Assembly: GCF_003585765.1 (NCBI RefSeq) | Contig: NZ_CP021235.1 | Span: 992,001 to 1,056,000, forward strand | Direction of reading: 5' to 3' | DNA from: Pontibacter actiniarum | GTDB lineage: Bacteria > Bacteroidota > Bacteroidia > Cytophagales > Hymenobacteraceae | DNA length: 64,000 nucleotides | Shown here: positions 1 through 8,385 of the stretch, in pieces | Layout of the letters: each line of letters begins with the position of its first letter | Numbering within the stretch: the first letter of the stretch is position 1 | Notes under the pieces: model-generated | What the model saw: only the letters and a program-made list of their open reading frames with translations | Told to the model about the DNA's origin: nothing | Databases searched by the model: none | Position numbers and translations under genes: made by a program

Positions 1-126
1 GGTCTCAAGTATGCGTTCCTCTCCGAAAGAGCCAGGTAACATCCTGCTCAGTAAAAACACCACCGTAGCCAACAGCCAAAAGGCAGGCAGCGCCAGTAGT
101 AGTCTCCTGAGCAAGTATGAACGCAT
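1..126 (-). CDS. ABC transporter permease, DppB/OppB type (5' part only)
   Basis: This is the N-terminal 42 codons of a gene that runs off the left edge. The start is an ATG at 124-126, 12 bases after the stop codon of the upstream binding protein. The translation begins MRSYLLRRLLLALPAFWLLA, a positively charged start followed by a long hydrophobic segment, as in the first membrane helix of DppB/OppB inner-membrane permeases. In that family the protein forms half of the membrane channel for peptides or related solutes. The assignment rests on this start and on the neighbouring family 5 binding protein. The channel-forming domain and EAA loop are outside the window. Confidence 0.75.
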   Translation of the reverse strand, partial: MRSYLLRRLLLALPAFWLLATVVFLLSRMLPGSFGEERILET

Positions 127-138
127 GTTGTGCAGGGC

Positions 139-1863
139 TTACTCTTCTTTTAAAGTGAAGGCGCTGACGTCGTAATTTGGTTTCAGGCCGGATATCTTTG
201 GGTTGGCAAAGCGACGGTGGATGGCCAGGCGCTCCTTCTCATAATACATTGGGATGAAGGCAGCTTCCGTGTACATAATCTCCTGCAGTCGTTTTAACAG
301 CTTTGCCATTTCAGCCTCAGAGGTAACTGTGTTGCTTATCTGGTCCAGGATGCGGTCGCTTTCGGGAGTGCCAAAGCCGGTGAAGTTGAGGCCGCCTACC
401 TCGGCGTACGTGGTGTGAAGCAGCGGTTTGAAGTTAAAGGCGAAAGGGTTGCCGGAAAGCGACCTGAAAAAGACTTCAAACTGGTGCTGCTTGGAGTTCT
501 GGCTCATCAAGCTGCCCTCCAGGCCCTGCGCCTGCACCGGAATACCGATCTTGGCGGCGTTTTGCTGCAGGATAATGGCGGCATTCTCAAAGCTGGTGTT
601 ACCAGCGCGGTAATCCACCACCAGGCTTAGCCGTTCTTTTTTACCATGGATGTTCTGGTACCAGCCGTCCTCTTCCCGCTGCCAGCCTGCTGCCTTCAGT
701 AACTCCGCTGCTTTGGCAGGGCTGAATGTGTAAGGCTGTAAACTGGTGTTGTAGAACTTTGTAACCGAAGGCGGAATCAAACCCACGGTAGGTGTCGCGT
801 AGTTTTGCTGCGTGACTTTAATGACGCTGTTCACGTCGAGCAGGTGCGCAATGGCTTGTCGGGTGCGCTTATCAGCAAACTTTGGAAGGCGTGAGTTGAT
901 GCCGGCGTACATAAACTCATAGGCGTCGGGGGCGTGCAGGGCGTAATCCTTCAGGAAGCTCTGGTTTTGCTTCAGTTGCTCGAACTCAGCAGCAGGAATA
1001 CTTTCCAACACATCCAGCTGCCTGTTTTTGAGGGCCAGCAGGGCTGTGGTCATGTCTGGAATCACCTGAAAACTGACGCGCTGCGGATTGGCTGTCAGAT
1101 GTTGTGTGTTAGATGTATTATTCCCCCACCATTCTTTTTTGCGCGTCAGCGTCAGGTATTGTCCGTTTTTCCAGTTTTCCAAAATATAGCCGCCACTGCC
1201 TTGCAGCAGGTTTGGGTCGCGCCCATAGTCGGGCGCGTTGAACCTGGCAGCAAACGCTTTTAGCTGCTCATCGTTTTCTAGCTCAGAAAGATCTCCGCTC
1301 AATGTGGCCACAGCAATGTGCTGCAGCAGGTTTTCAGGGTCATAAAGGTAAGCCGGAAGAATAAAGAAGTCACCTGTCAGCAACTCCATTTCCGGGGCGT
1401 ACCCGGCGCACACAAACGTGAAGCGTTTCGGGTTCTCCCTGTCCATTCTGATATCCTGAATGAATTCCAGCTGCGGCTTCAGGCCTTCGTTATTTAGTAA
1501 CGGGGCCTTTGCTACCTTCAACGTAAAAGCCACATCCTCTGCTGTTACAGGGGTGCCGTTGGTCCAAGTCGCCTCATCTCTTATCGTGTAAGTAAAGAGG
1601 GTCAAGGAATCCTGTCGCTCCACCGTGGGCATGCCTGAGGCCAAGAATGGCTTGATCTCATTTGTACCCAGGTCAGCGCTCAGGAGGCTCTGAAACAGCA
1701 GGTTAATGATCTGTAGCGCGCCGGAACTGCTGTAGCTTATAGGGCTCAGCGTTTCCGGGTCAGCTGCTAACCGCACGCGTACCTCTTCAGGCGCCCGCTC
1801 TGGTTGACTACAGAAAGTAAAAAGTAATAGGAAGCAAACGAATGCTAGGCTAATTCTCCTCAT
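139..1863 (-). CDS. ABC transporter substrate-binding lipoprotein, family 5 (peptide/nickel type)
   Basis: A 574-residue solute-binding protein of the DppA/OppA family (SBP_bac_5). A hydrophobic signal ends in a cysteine at about residue 18 (LLFTFC), followed by SQPERAPEE. The lipobox is weak because Phe sits before the Cys, but an acidic stretch after Cys is usual for surface-exposed Bacteroidota lipoproteins. The body has family hallmarks: TYTIRDEATWTNGTPVTAED near residue 90, the LTLTRKKEWWG strand near 235, and the VGLIPPSVTKFY region near 360. The length is normal. The ligand is probably an oligopeptide but cannot be read from sequence. The gene is first in an apparent operon with the permease 12 bases downstream. 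No TAnnTTTG box is visible directly upstream of the ATG. Confidence 0.88.
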   Translation of the reverse strand: MRRISLAFVCFLLLFTFCSQPERAPEEVRVRLAADPETLSPISYSSSGALQIINLLFQSLLSADLGTNEIKPFLASGMPTVERQDSLTLFTYTIRDEATWTNGTPVTAEDVAFTLKVAKAPLLNNEGLKPQLEFIQDIRMDRENPKRFTFVCAGYAPEMELLTGDFFILPAYLYDPENLLQHIAVATLSGDLSELENDEQLKAFAARFNAPDYGRDPNLLQGSGGYILENWKNGQYLTLTRKKEWWGNNTSNTQHLTANPQRVSFQVIPDMTTALLALKNRQLDVLESIPAAEFEQLKQNQSFLKDYALHAPDAYEFMYAGINSRLPKFADKRTRQAIAHLLDVNSVIKVTQQNYATPTVGLIPPSVTKFYNTSLQPYTFSPAKAAELLKAAGWQREEDGWYQNIHGKKERLSLVVDYRAGNTSFENAAIILQQNAAKIGIPVQAQGLEGSLMSQNSKQHQFEVFFRSLSGNPFAFNFKPLLHTTYAEVGGLNFTGFGTPESDRILDQISNTVTSEAEMAKLLKRLQEIMYTEAAFIPMYYEKERLAIHRRFANPKISGLKPNYDVSAFTLKEE

Positions 1864-1910
1864 GTACTTACCCTTTGGCTAAAAGCTTTTTGAGGCAAGT
1901 TAGGGAAAAA

Positions 1911-2054
1911 TCAGTCTGTAGCCTCATTCCATGTAGAAGCACCTCCAAATGTAGAGATTGTCTGGTTAGTAGAAGTGGTTGAAGTGGAAGTAGTTTGTGT
2001 ATCTGATTGAGGTGTAGTCAGAGAGATTAGCAGAGTGATTAAAAGAGATACCAT
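1911..2054 (-). CDS. Possible small exported Ser/Thr-rich peptide (47 aa)
   Basis: A short open frame in the AT-rich spacer upstream of the tandem TPR-like genes and divergent from them. From the ATG at 2054 it encodes a hydrophobic start (MVSLLITLLISLTTP) followed by a run rich in Ser, Thr, Gln and Asn and an end ISTFGGASTWNEATD. A longer reading begins at a TTG at 2093. A sequence resembling a Bacteroidota -7 box (GATCTTTG, minus strand) lies just upstream of 2093. The shape, a signal-like helix plus a short polar tail, fits a small secreted peptide. It matches no family I recognise, and low-complexity AT-rich DNA can produce such frames by chance. Treat it as a candidate only. Confidence 0.3.
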   Translation of the reverse strand: MVSLLITLLISLTTPQSDTQTTSTSTTSTNQTISTFGGASTWNEATD

Positions 2055-2093
2055 TGCTGTGTTTTTTTTAGTTTTAATGTATAACTGATACAA

Positions 2094-2376
2094 AGATCAG
2101 CGCATTTGTCTGCTGTACAAAGGAAAGAATGTATATTAAAGTAACTATAGCAAAAGTGTTAGGTAAGTAGAATATTTTGATTGAAGCTTTTTAATAACTA
2201 TAATAGAGAAGTTTTATAAAACTAATTTTAGATTTAAAATAGATAAAAGTAACAAACAAATCCTTTACTTTGCTTTACTTGGCAATAACAGAGCTTTTAT
2301 AAAGATAAAAAAACTTACTTTACCGATAAGGTAACCTGAATCTTAGTAATTATAAATATGATAAATCTTATCTAAT
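2094..2376. other. AT-rich spacer before the tandem paralogues
   Basis: This stretch is strongly AT-rich compared with the rest of the window and carries no convincing gene. It probably holds the promoter of the plus-strand array that begins at 2377. Several TTTACTT-like words are present around 2265-2320, but no exact TAnnTTTG box at a suitable distance was found. Confidence 0.5.
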
Positions 2377-3858
2377 ATGAATGAGATTAAAGTTCTGGCA
2401 GAGCTAAGTAAGCATATAGTAAACAACAGTTCTTCAGGTTTATCTGAACTAAAGCAGGGCAAAGAGTCGACACTTTTAAAGAACACATTAAATAATGTGT
2501 ACAATAATGACTATGTAGCTTCCAAAGACCTTTATGGTACGAACCCAAACGACGTTCGGTACAAGATGCTAAAGGTGAGGTTGAAGAAGAAGTTGTACAA
2601 TAACTTATTCTTTGTTGATTTTGATAAGTACAAAGTAGGAAAAGTTCATCAGGCAGAGCTTGAGTGCATAAAGCTACTTCACCATGCTCACGCCCTGCTC
2701 AGACTAAATGAACTTGACCTCGTTTTATATTTAGTTGGTAAGGTAAAAAAAGTAGCTATCAAATATGAGTTCAATAATTGCTTGATTGACGCTACTGAGC
2801 TAGAGTTAACTTGTTACACTGAGAGTGGTAACTATAAAGATTTTAAATCTTGTAGAGATGATCTAAGCAGATTGCTCAAAATAAAACTGTACGAGCGCGA
2901 AGCACAGACAATTTATCAATCACTAAAACTAAATGCGAAAAGGTCTGTGAAGCTAAGGAAAAGTCAAATAACCACCTTCGGAAGCGACTTGAAAAGGCTT
3001 TATGATATTTACTGCATGATTGACTCTTTTGAGGCATTTAATGCTTACTATAGAGCAAGTTTAATATACAATGAAATGCTCGGTAATTTTGAAGCAATTG
3101 TAGACTTAACCATAGAGTCAGAAAATAAGATCAAATCAGGTAAAATAAATACCTTTAGGTTTAACAGACTGTTTAATAAGTTTGAGCTTATTTATTCTCA
3201 CCTCAGAGCGAGAAAGTTAAATAGTGGTCTACACTATGCCTCTGAGTATTTACACGAGCTAAAAGAAAATACACCCAATTGGTACGCTTATTTGGAAAAC
3301 TATTTCCTCTTAGCTGTACATAGTGCTAAGTATGAGTTGGCCTCTTCAATTCTCCAGAGAGTTCAGAATAGTTCTAATTACCTAAAGTTATCTGCAGCAG
3401 CAAAAGAAAGGTGGAGCTTATATGAGGCTTACAATTTGCTACTTTCAGAGACAGACGGTGCGTGCTTGTCCGGGAAAAACCCTTTCTTAATATACCTTCC
3501 TGAATATAGTAAAGATAAGCAAGGTTTTAATGTAGCAATACTCATCCTTCAGTTCGTGTACTTCTTAAAGAAGAAAGAAACTGAGGCCTTGCTTTATCGC
3601 ATTGAGAGCCTTAAGAAGTATATTCTTACGCATTTAAAAGATTCCTTCAGTTTAAGAAGTAAAACTTTCTTAAGACTACTGATTCTTACTGTAACAGAAG
3701 ACTTTGATGCGGACAGTAGCCGAAAGAAAGGGCAAAAGCTGTATCACCGGTTATCTGAAGCACCTACCCCAGGTGATGCATATGCTGAAATAGAAATTGT
3801 GCCGTACGAGCACCTGTGGGAACATATTCTTGTTATTCTTGAGAACGAGTACAAGTAA
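2377..3858 (+). CDS. Tandem TPR-like family protein, copy 1 (unknown function)
   Basis: A 493-residue protein of a family I cannot name, first of three tandem paralogues. It has no signal peptide or membrane helix, so it is probably cytoplasmic. Residues ~45-90 form the most conserved part of the family: an acidic/Ala-rich helix (ASKDLYG), then YKMLKVRLKKKLYNNLFF, a strongly basic amphipathic segment that could be a helix-turn-helix-like or other nucleic-acid or partner-binding element. The remainder is all helix in TPR-like pairs, ending with the family tail PGDAYAEIEIVPYEHLWEHI. Copy 1 is the most diverged, lacks the GC-rich 3' block of copies 2 and 3, and is AT-rich with codon use unlike most neighbours, which suggests acquired or ancestral foreign DNA. 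TPR-like architecture is inferred from pattern only. Confidence 0.8.
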   Translation: MNEIKVLAELSKHIVNNSSSGLSELKQGKESTLLKNTLNNVYNNDYVASKDLYGTNPNDVRYKMLKVRLKKKLYNNLFFVDFDKYKVGKVHQAELECIKLLHHAHALLRLNELDLVLYLVGKVKKVAIKYEFNNCLIDATELELTCYTESGNYKDFKSCRDDLSRLLKIKLYEREAQTIYQSLKLNAKRSVKLRKSQITTFGSDLKRLYDIYCMIDSFEAFNAYYRASLIYNEMLGNFEAIVDLTIESENKIKSGKINTFRFNRLFNKFELIYSHLRARKLNSGLHYASEYLHELKENTPNWYAYLENYFLLAVHSAKYELASSILQRVQNSSNYLKLSAAAKERWSLYEAYNLLLSETDGACLSGKNPFLIYLPEYSKDKQGFNVAILILQFVYFLKKKETEALLYRIESLKKYILTHLKDSFSLRSKTFLRLLILTVTEDFDADSSRKKGQKLYHRLSEAPTPGDAYAEIEIVPYEHLWEHILVILENEYK

Positions 3859-3929
3859 AAAGTCTTTGTACTACTGTGTTGTTTTAGCATTTGTACTAAT
3901 GCATATAGAGCCTATTCTTGCTACAACTA

Positions 3930-5402
3930 ATGAAGGAGCTAAAAAACATTGTGTCTTATATCACCAGATACTCAGCGGTTGCTCAGCCGCTGATTGACTT
4001 TCAGGACGATAGAAAGCTTGAAACAAAACTCTATAATATGCTTGCTACAGGAGAGGTTGACACAGATGAAGATGCTGCACTAGCACTTTATGGACATAAT
4101 AAGTTGTCAAGTAGCTATCGGATGTTAAAGTCAAGATTCAAAAAGAAACTGTACAACCATCTTTACTTTCTATCATTTCCAGAAGATCAAATTGGTAGCA
4201 TTCATAAGGTTCGGTATACCTGTTATGCCAAACTTACAGAGGTAAAAGCACTGTTAACTTTATCAGAGTACAAGCCTGCCCTTAAAATCCTTGAGTATTT
4301 ACTACAATTAACAACAGAGAATGGATTGATCGATCTTCAAGTAACAGTTCTTGAAGAAATGAAGGCTGCTTGTGTCGATTTAAACTATTTTGATGAATAC
4401 AAGACACTCGATGCACAGCTCCAAATGGCTTATTATGTTCAAGGACTGGAGAGACAAGCAAATGCGATATTCGAAAGAACACGTTTCTTGTTAAAGAAGT
4501 CTACGATTGAAAGGGCGAGTAATGTAGAAGCAATACCTACCGCCATCGAAGAGCTAGAGAAGCTTTGGCAAAAGAGCCAGTCATCCTTAGTGTACAGCTA
4601 TCTACATAAGATTCGCATCATATATCTTGAGCAACTTGGCAACTATGTGGCGATAGCAACTGCTGTACAGCAGGCAGAAGAACTTTTGGCAAGAGGAGAG
4701 TTCAACAAGCACTGGTACAGCGAAAGGTATAACAGCTATATCCTTGTCTACGCCTTACTGCAGTGCCGCCGGTACGAGGAGGGGCTAAAGCTGGCAGAGG
4801 AGCGCCTTGAACTGCTGCAGCGCGACTCCTACAACTGGTTTGCCTACATGGAGAATTACTTTCTGTTGGCTTTGCACAGTAGGAAGTATAGCATGGCAGC
4901 CAAGCTTTTGCAGGATGTAATGAGCAATGGCTATTTCAGCAAGATCGCACCTGTAAGTATCGAGCGCTGGGAGCTGTACCGGAGGTTTTATACTTTGGTG
5001 GCCGGGCAGGCAGCAAAGGAGGCTGGCTTGGATGCTCCTTTTGTCAGTGACCTAGCCATCCTCTCCAGAGACAAGTCGGGCTTCAACCTGGCCATCCTGA
5101 TCCTGGACGTGCTGAGCGTGCTGCCGCAGGCGGACCTGGAGCAGCAGGCCGAGCGGGTGCGCAAGTACCGGGTCAAGTACCTGAAGGGGGAGAAGGCCGA
5201 GCGGCCGCGGCTGTTCCTGCGCCTGCTGCAGGTGGCCCTGCAGGAGCAGGAGGCACGGGCGGCGCGGGAGCGGGGCGAGAAGCTGCTCGGGCAGCTGGAG
5301 GCCGCGCCTCTGCCCGGAGACGCCTTCACCGAGGTGGAGATCGTGCCCTACGAGCACCTGTGGGAGCATTTGCTTTCAGTTCTTCAAAAGCAAGAAAAGT
5401 AA
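3930..5402 (+). CDS. Tandem TPR-like family protein, copy 2 (mosaic gene)
   Basis: A 490-residue paralogue of its neighbours. The ATG at 3930 was chosen because MKELKNIV aligns with MEELKRLT at the start of copy 3; an in-frame TTG lies at 3918. The N-terminal signature is GEVDTDEDAALALYG, then YRMLKSRFKKKLYNHLYFL at about residues 45-90, followed by TPR-like helical pairs. The gene is visibly mosaic: its first ~800 bases are AT-rich like copy 1, while from about 4745 onward it becomes GC-rich, and 4962-5365 is almost identical to the end of copy 3. It lies 71 bases after copy 1 and 7 bases before copy 3, so copies 2 and 3 are probably co-transcribed. Function unknown. Confidence 0.8.
   Translation: MKELKNIVSYITRYSAVAQPLIDFQDDRKLETKLYNMLATGEVDTDEDAALALYGHNKLSSSYRMLKSRFKKKLYNHLYFLSFPEDQIGSIHKVRYTCYAKLTEVKALLTLSEYKPALKILEYLLQLTTENGLIDLQVTVLEEMKAACVDLNYFDEYKTLDAQLQMAYYVQGLERQANAIFERTRFLLKKSTIERASNVEAIPTAIEELEKLWQKSQSSLVYSYLHKIRIIYLEQLGNYVAIATAVQQAEELLARGEFNKHWYSERYNSYILVYALLQCRRYEEGLKLAEERLELLQRDSYNWFAYMENYFLLALHSRKYSMAAKLLQDVMSNGYFSKIAPVSIERWELYRRFYTLVAGQAAKEAGLDAPFVSDLAILSRDKSGFNLAILILDVLSVLPQADLEQQAERVRKYRVKYLKGEKAERPRLFLRLLQVALQEQEARAARERGEKLLGQLEAAPLPGDAFTEVEIVPYEHLWEHLLSVLQKQEK
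4962..5365 (+). repeat. Direct repeat A of 404 bp, shared 3' block of copies 2 and 3
   Basis: This block matches 6442-6845 at an offset of 1480 bases with about 17 mismatches by my count (roughly 96% identity). It includes a run of 173 identical bases at 5085-5257. It starts and ends inside the coding sequences and encodes the last TPR-like helices up to the YEHLWE motif. DNA upstream of the block is far more diverged between the two genes. Confidence 0.9.
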
Positions 5403-5409
5403 CCTGCAG

Positions 5410-6885
5410 ATGGAAGAGCTTAAGAGGTTAACAAAGGTTGTAACAGAGCTTGGGTCTAGCCCTAACTCTCTGCTAAGTCTACAGGATGACTCGTTGCTGG
5501 AGACGAAACTTTTTAACATACTTGCAGCAGGCGAAGTCAGAACCGACGAGGAAGCTGCGCGAAGACTATACGGAAGTGTGAAGCTGACCAGTGGCTATCG
5601 CATGCTGAAGTCGCGCTTCAAGAAAAAACTGTACAATCACCTCCGTTTCCTCGACCTCACTCAAAAAGGCTACAAACAAGCCCATGTGGCTATGTACCAA
5701 TGCTCGACCCTGCTTACAGAGGCGTTCGGACTGCGAGCCCTTTCAGAATTGAAGCTGTCTGTAAAGGTGCTCGAGCAGGCCTTGCGCGTTGCCACAGAGC
5801 ATGAAGTTGTAAGCATGAAAGTGAGAATACTGGAAGAAATGAAGCTTCTTTATTTCAGCCTGAGCGACTATAAGAACTACAATCGCTGCAGTGAGCAACT
5901 TAGAGCTTGCTACGCGGTTGAAAATTGTGAAAGGGAGGCGCTTCTCCTTTATGAAAGCGTTATGTTAAAAGCTCGTAGCGGTATTTCAGAAAGGTCACAT
6001 CTCTTTGAATCGCTGCCAGGGGCGGTGCTTCGCCTGGAGCAACTCTGGCAGCAGTCGGGCTCCTCTCTAATCTTTTATTATTTTAACAAGCTAAGCATTC
6101 TTTACTTGGAACAAACTGGCCAGTATGCAGAAATAGCCGAGGAAATCGCACGCGCAGAGGTGCTTGTAAAGGAGGGGAAAGTGAACTCAAGCTGGTATAG
6201 TGTTCACTACAACCTTTTTATCAAAATATATGCTTTGCTTCAGAGCCGGCAGTATAGCGTAGGCCTAATGCTAGCAAAAGAGTATCAGGCACACTTCAGG
6301 AGGTTCTCCACGAATTGGTTTGCTTTTATGGAAAACTACCTGCTGCTGACGTTGCATAATAAGGACTATGAGCAGGCAGCTGCGCTGCTGCAGGATGTGA
6401 CGTCCGAAGATCACATGGCGAAGCTACAGGCAAACAGCCAGGAGCGCTGGGAGCTGTACCGGAGGTTTTATACTTTGGTGGCCGGACAGGCAGTAAAGGA
6501 GGCAGGTTTGGATGCGCCTTTTATCAGTGACTTGGCCATCCTCTCTAGGGACAAGTCGGGCTTTAACCTGGCCATCCTGATCCTGGACGTGCTGAGCGTG
6601 CTGCCGCAGGCGGACCTGGAGCAGCAGGCCGAGCGGGTGCGCAAGTACCGGGTCAAGTACCTGAAGGGGGAGAAGGCCGAGCGGCCGCGGCTGTTCCTGC
6701 GCCTGCTGCAGGTGGCCCTGCAGGAGCAGGAGGCACGAGCGGCGCGGGAGCGGGGCGAGAAGCTGCTCGTGCAGTTGGAGGCATCCCCTCTGCCCGGAGA
6801 CGCCTTCACCGAGGTGGAGATCGTGCCCTACGAGCACCTGTGGGAACTGGTACTGAAGTTACTCCAACAGCGGGAACAAAAGTAG
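5410..6885 (+). CDS. Tandem TPR-like family protein, copy 3 (unknown function)
   Basis: A 491-residue paralogue and last member of the array, starting 7 bases after the stop of copy 2. The conserved N-terminal segment is clear: LLETKLFNILAAGEVRTDEE, then AARRLYG, then YRMLKSRFKKKLYNHLRFLD, around residues 25-85. Helical TPR-like repeats fill residues ~95-480, with aromatic anchors such as NWFAFMENYLLL. Overall composition is close to the surrounding chromosome and the last 400 bases are very GC-rich. No signal peptide, membrane segment or enzyme motif is visible. The conserved basic N-terminus combined with a TPR-like body resembles regulator or scaffold architecture, but that is inference. 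Confidence 0.8.
   Translation: MEELKRLTKVVTELGSSPNSLLSLQDDSLLETKLFNILAAGEVRTDEEAARRLYGSVKLTSGYRMLKSRFKKKLYNHLRFLDLTQKGYKQAHVAMYQCSTLLTEAFGLRALSELKLSVKVLEQALRVATEHEVVSMKVRILEEMKLLYFSLSDYKNYNRCSEQLRACYAVENCEREALLLYESVMLKARSGISERSHLFESLPGAVLRLEQLWQQSGSSLIFYYFNKLSILYLEQTGQYAEIAEEIARAEVLVKEGKVNSSWYSVHYNLFIKIYALLQSRQYSVGLMLAKEYQAHFRRFSTNWFAFMENYLLLTLHNKDYEQAAALLQDVTSEDHMAKLQANSQERWELYRRFYTLVAGQAVKEAGLDAPFISDLAILSRDKSGFNLAILILDVLSVLPQADLEQQAERVRKYRVKYLKGEKAERPRLFLRLLQVALQEQEARAARERGEKLLVQLEASPLPGDAFTEVEIVPYEHLWELVLKLLQQREQK
6442..6845 (+). repeat. Direct repeat B of 404 bp, second copy of the shared 3' block
   Basis: Partner of the block at 4962-5365. The 173-base perfect run lies at 6565-6737. The differences flanking it are mostly single-base changes at third codon positions, as expected for a duplicated or converted tract that has started to diverge. 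Confidence 0.9.
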
Positions 6886-6958
6886 CCTGCTTCTGCTTTT
6901 TATCGCTCTTGCGCACAGCAGAAGCCTAACAAAGGCGGATTTTTGCTATTATTACAGG

Positions 6959-8287
6959 ATGGAAAAGAACAATCCAACCGTTACGAGAGCCTGGTGCTTT
7001 TATGATTGGGCCAACTCCGTTTATTCGCTGGTCATCACTTCTACTATCTTCCCGATCTATTTCAGTGCCGTGTCCCGAAAGCCGGATGGCACTTCGGTGG
7101 TAGATTTTCTGGGGTTTTCGCTGGATAGCTCCGTGCTGTTTACCTATGCCATATCGTCTGCCTTTCTGATTATCGCCTTCCTGAGCCCCTTCCTGACGGC
7201 TATAGCAGACTATAGTGGAAGAAAAAAGCTGTTCCTGAAGCTGTTCTGCTACCTGGGTGCCCTTTCCTGCGCCGGCTTGTACTTCTTTACCAAAGAAACC
7301 TTTACAGTGTCGGTTATACTTTTTGTGCTGGCGACCATCGGCTTTAGCGGTAGCATTGTGTTTTACAATGCCTACCTGCCTGAAATCGCTACGGAAGACC
7401 AGTACGACCGGCTGAGTGCGCGCGGCTTCTCGATGGGCTATGTCGGCAGTGTTATCCTGTTGGTCTTTAACCTGATGATGATCATGAAACCCGGCTGGTT
7501 TGGCATTGCCGCCGATAATACCTCACTGCCTCCGCGCATTGCCTTCCTGAGCACAGGCATCTGGTGGATTGGCTTTGCCCAGTACTCCTTTTACCATCTG
7601 CCCGGTAACGTGTACCAGCGTAAGCCAAAAGGCAGCTGGATTCTGAACGGCTTTAAAGAGCTTAAGGGCGTGCTGAACCAGGTAAAGGAGCTGCCGCAAC
7701 TGAAGCGCTTTCTGTTGGCTTACTTTTTTTACAACATGGGCGTGCAGACGGTGATGTACCTGGCGGCGATATTCGGGGAGGTGGAGCTGCGCTTGCCAAG
7801 CGAGGTGCTGATCCTGACGGTGCTGATCATACAGTTGGTTGCCGTTGCCGGGGCCTATGCCTTTGCTAAACTTTCGGCTAGGTACGGGAACATAAAAGCG
7901 CTTATTGTGGCTGTCGTTATCTGGATTGGCATCTGCATCGGGGCCTATTTTACGCAAGGCGAGCTGCAGTTTTATGCCCTGGCCGCTGTCGTGGGGTCTG
8001 TGATGGGGGGGATACAGTCGCTGTCGCGCTCAACGTATTCCAAGCTGATTCCATCTACGACCATCGACCACGCCTCATACTTTAGCTTCTATGATGTGAC
8101 GGAGAAGGTTTCGATTGTGCTGGGCACGCTGGCCTATGGTGCCATTGCGCAGCTTACAGGCTCCATGCGCTACAGCATTCTGGCGCTCATCACCTTCTTT
8201 GCCCTTGGTCTGCTTTTCCTGCTGTTGGTGCGGGGCAAAAAGTCGCTGGAGCCGCAACGGCCAAGTGCCCAGGTTACTAGTGCTTAG
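6959..8287 (+). CDS. MFS transporter, UMF1 / Atg22-like family
   Basis: A 442-residue inner-membrane transporter. The opening VTRAWCFYDWANSVYSLVI is the hallmark of the UMF1 (Atg22-like) branch of the major facilitator superfamily. About eleven to twelve hydrophobic segments follow, with the MFS loop motif AIADYSGRKKLFL after the second or third helix, around residue 80. The length is normal for bacterial members. The yeast relative exports amino acids from the vacuole; bacterial substrates are mostly unknown, so no substrate is assigned. It stands alone on the plus strand, 73 bases after the tandem array, and ends at a palindromic terminator shared with the convergent amidohydrolase gene. 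Confidence 0.88.
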   Translation: MEKNNPTVTRAWCFYDWANSVYSLVITSTIFPIYFSAVSRKPDGTSVVDFLGFSLDSSVLFTYAISSAFLIIAFLSPFLTAIADYSGRKKLFLKLFCYLGALSCAGLYFFTKETFTVSVILFVLATIGFSGSIVFYNAYLPEIATEDQYDRLSARGFSMGYVGSVILLVFNLMMIMKPGWFGIAADNTSLPPRIAFLSTGIWWIGFAQYSFYHLPGNVYQRKPKGSWILNGFKELKGVLNQVKELPQLKRFLLAYFFYNMGVQTVMYLAAIFGEVELRLPSEVLILTVLIIQLVAVAGAYAFAKLSARYGNIKALIVAVVIWIGICIGAYFTQGELQFYALAAVVGSVMGGIQSLSRSTYSKLIPSTTIDHASYFSFYDVTEKVSIVLGTLAYGAIAQLTGSMRYSILALITFFALGLLFLLLVRGKKSLEPQRPSAQVTSA

Positions 8288-8315
8288 CAGTACCATACTT
8301 TACTTATTTAAAATG

Positions 8316-8348
8316 AAAAGCCGCTGCAGATATCTGCAGCGGCTTTTT
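8316..8348. terminator. Bidirectional palindromic terminator
   Basis: A perfect 24-base palindrome (8320-8343, arms GCCGCTGCAGAT) is flanked by A-rich bases on the left and a T-run on the right. It sits between convergent genes and can end transcription in both directions. Confidence 0.88.
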
Positions 8349-8385
8349 CATTTATCTTGCCTGGAGTGCGCTCCAGCAAATCGGT

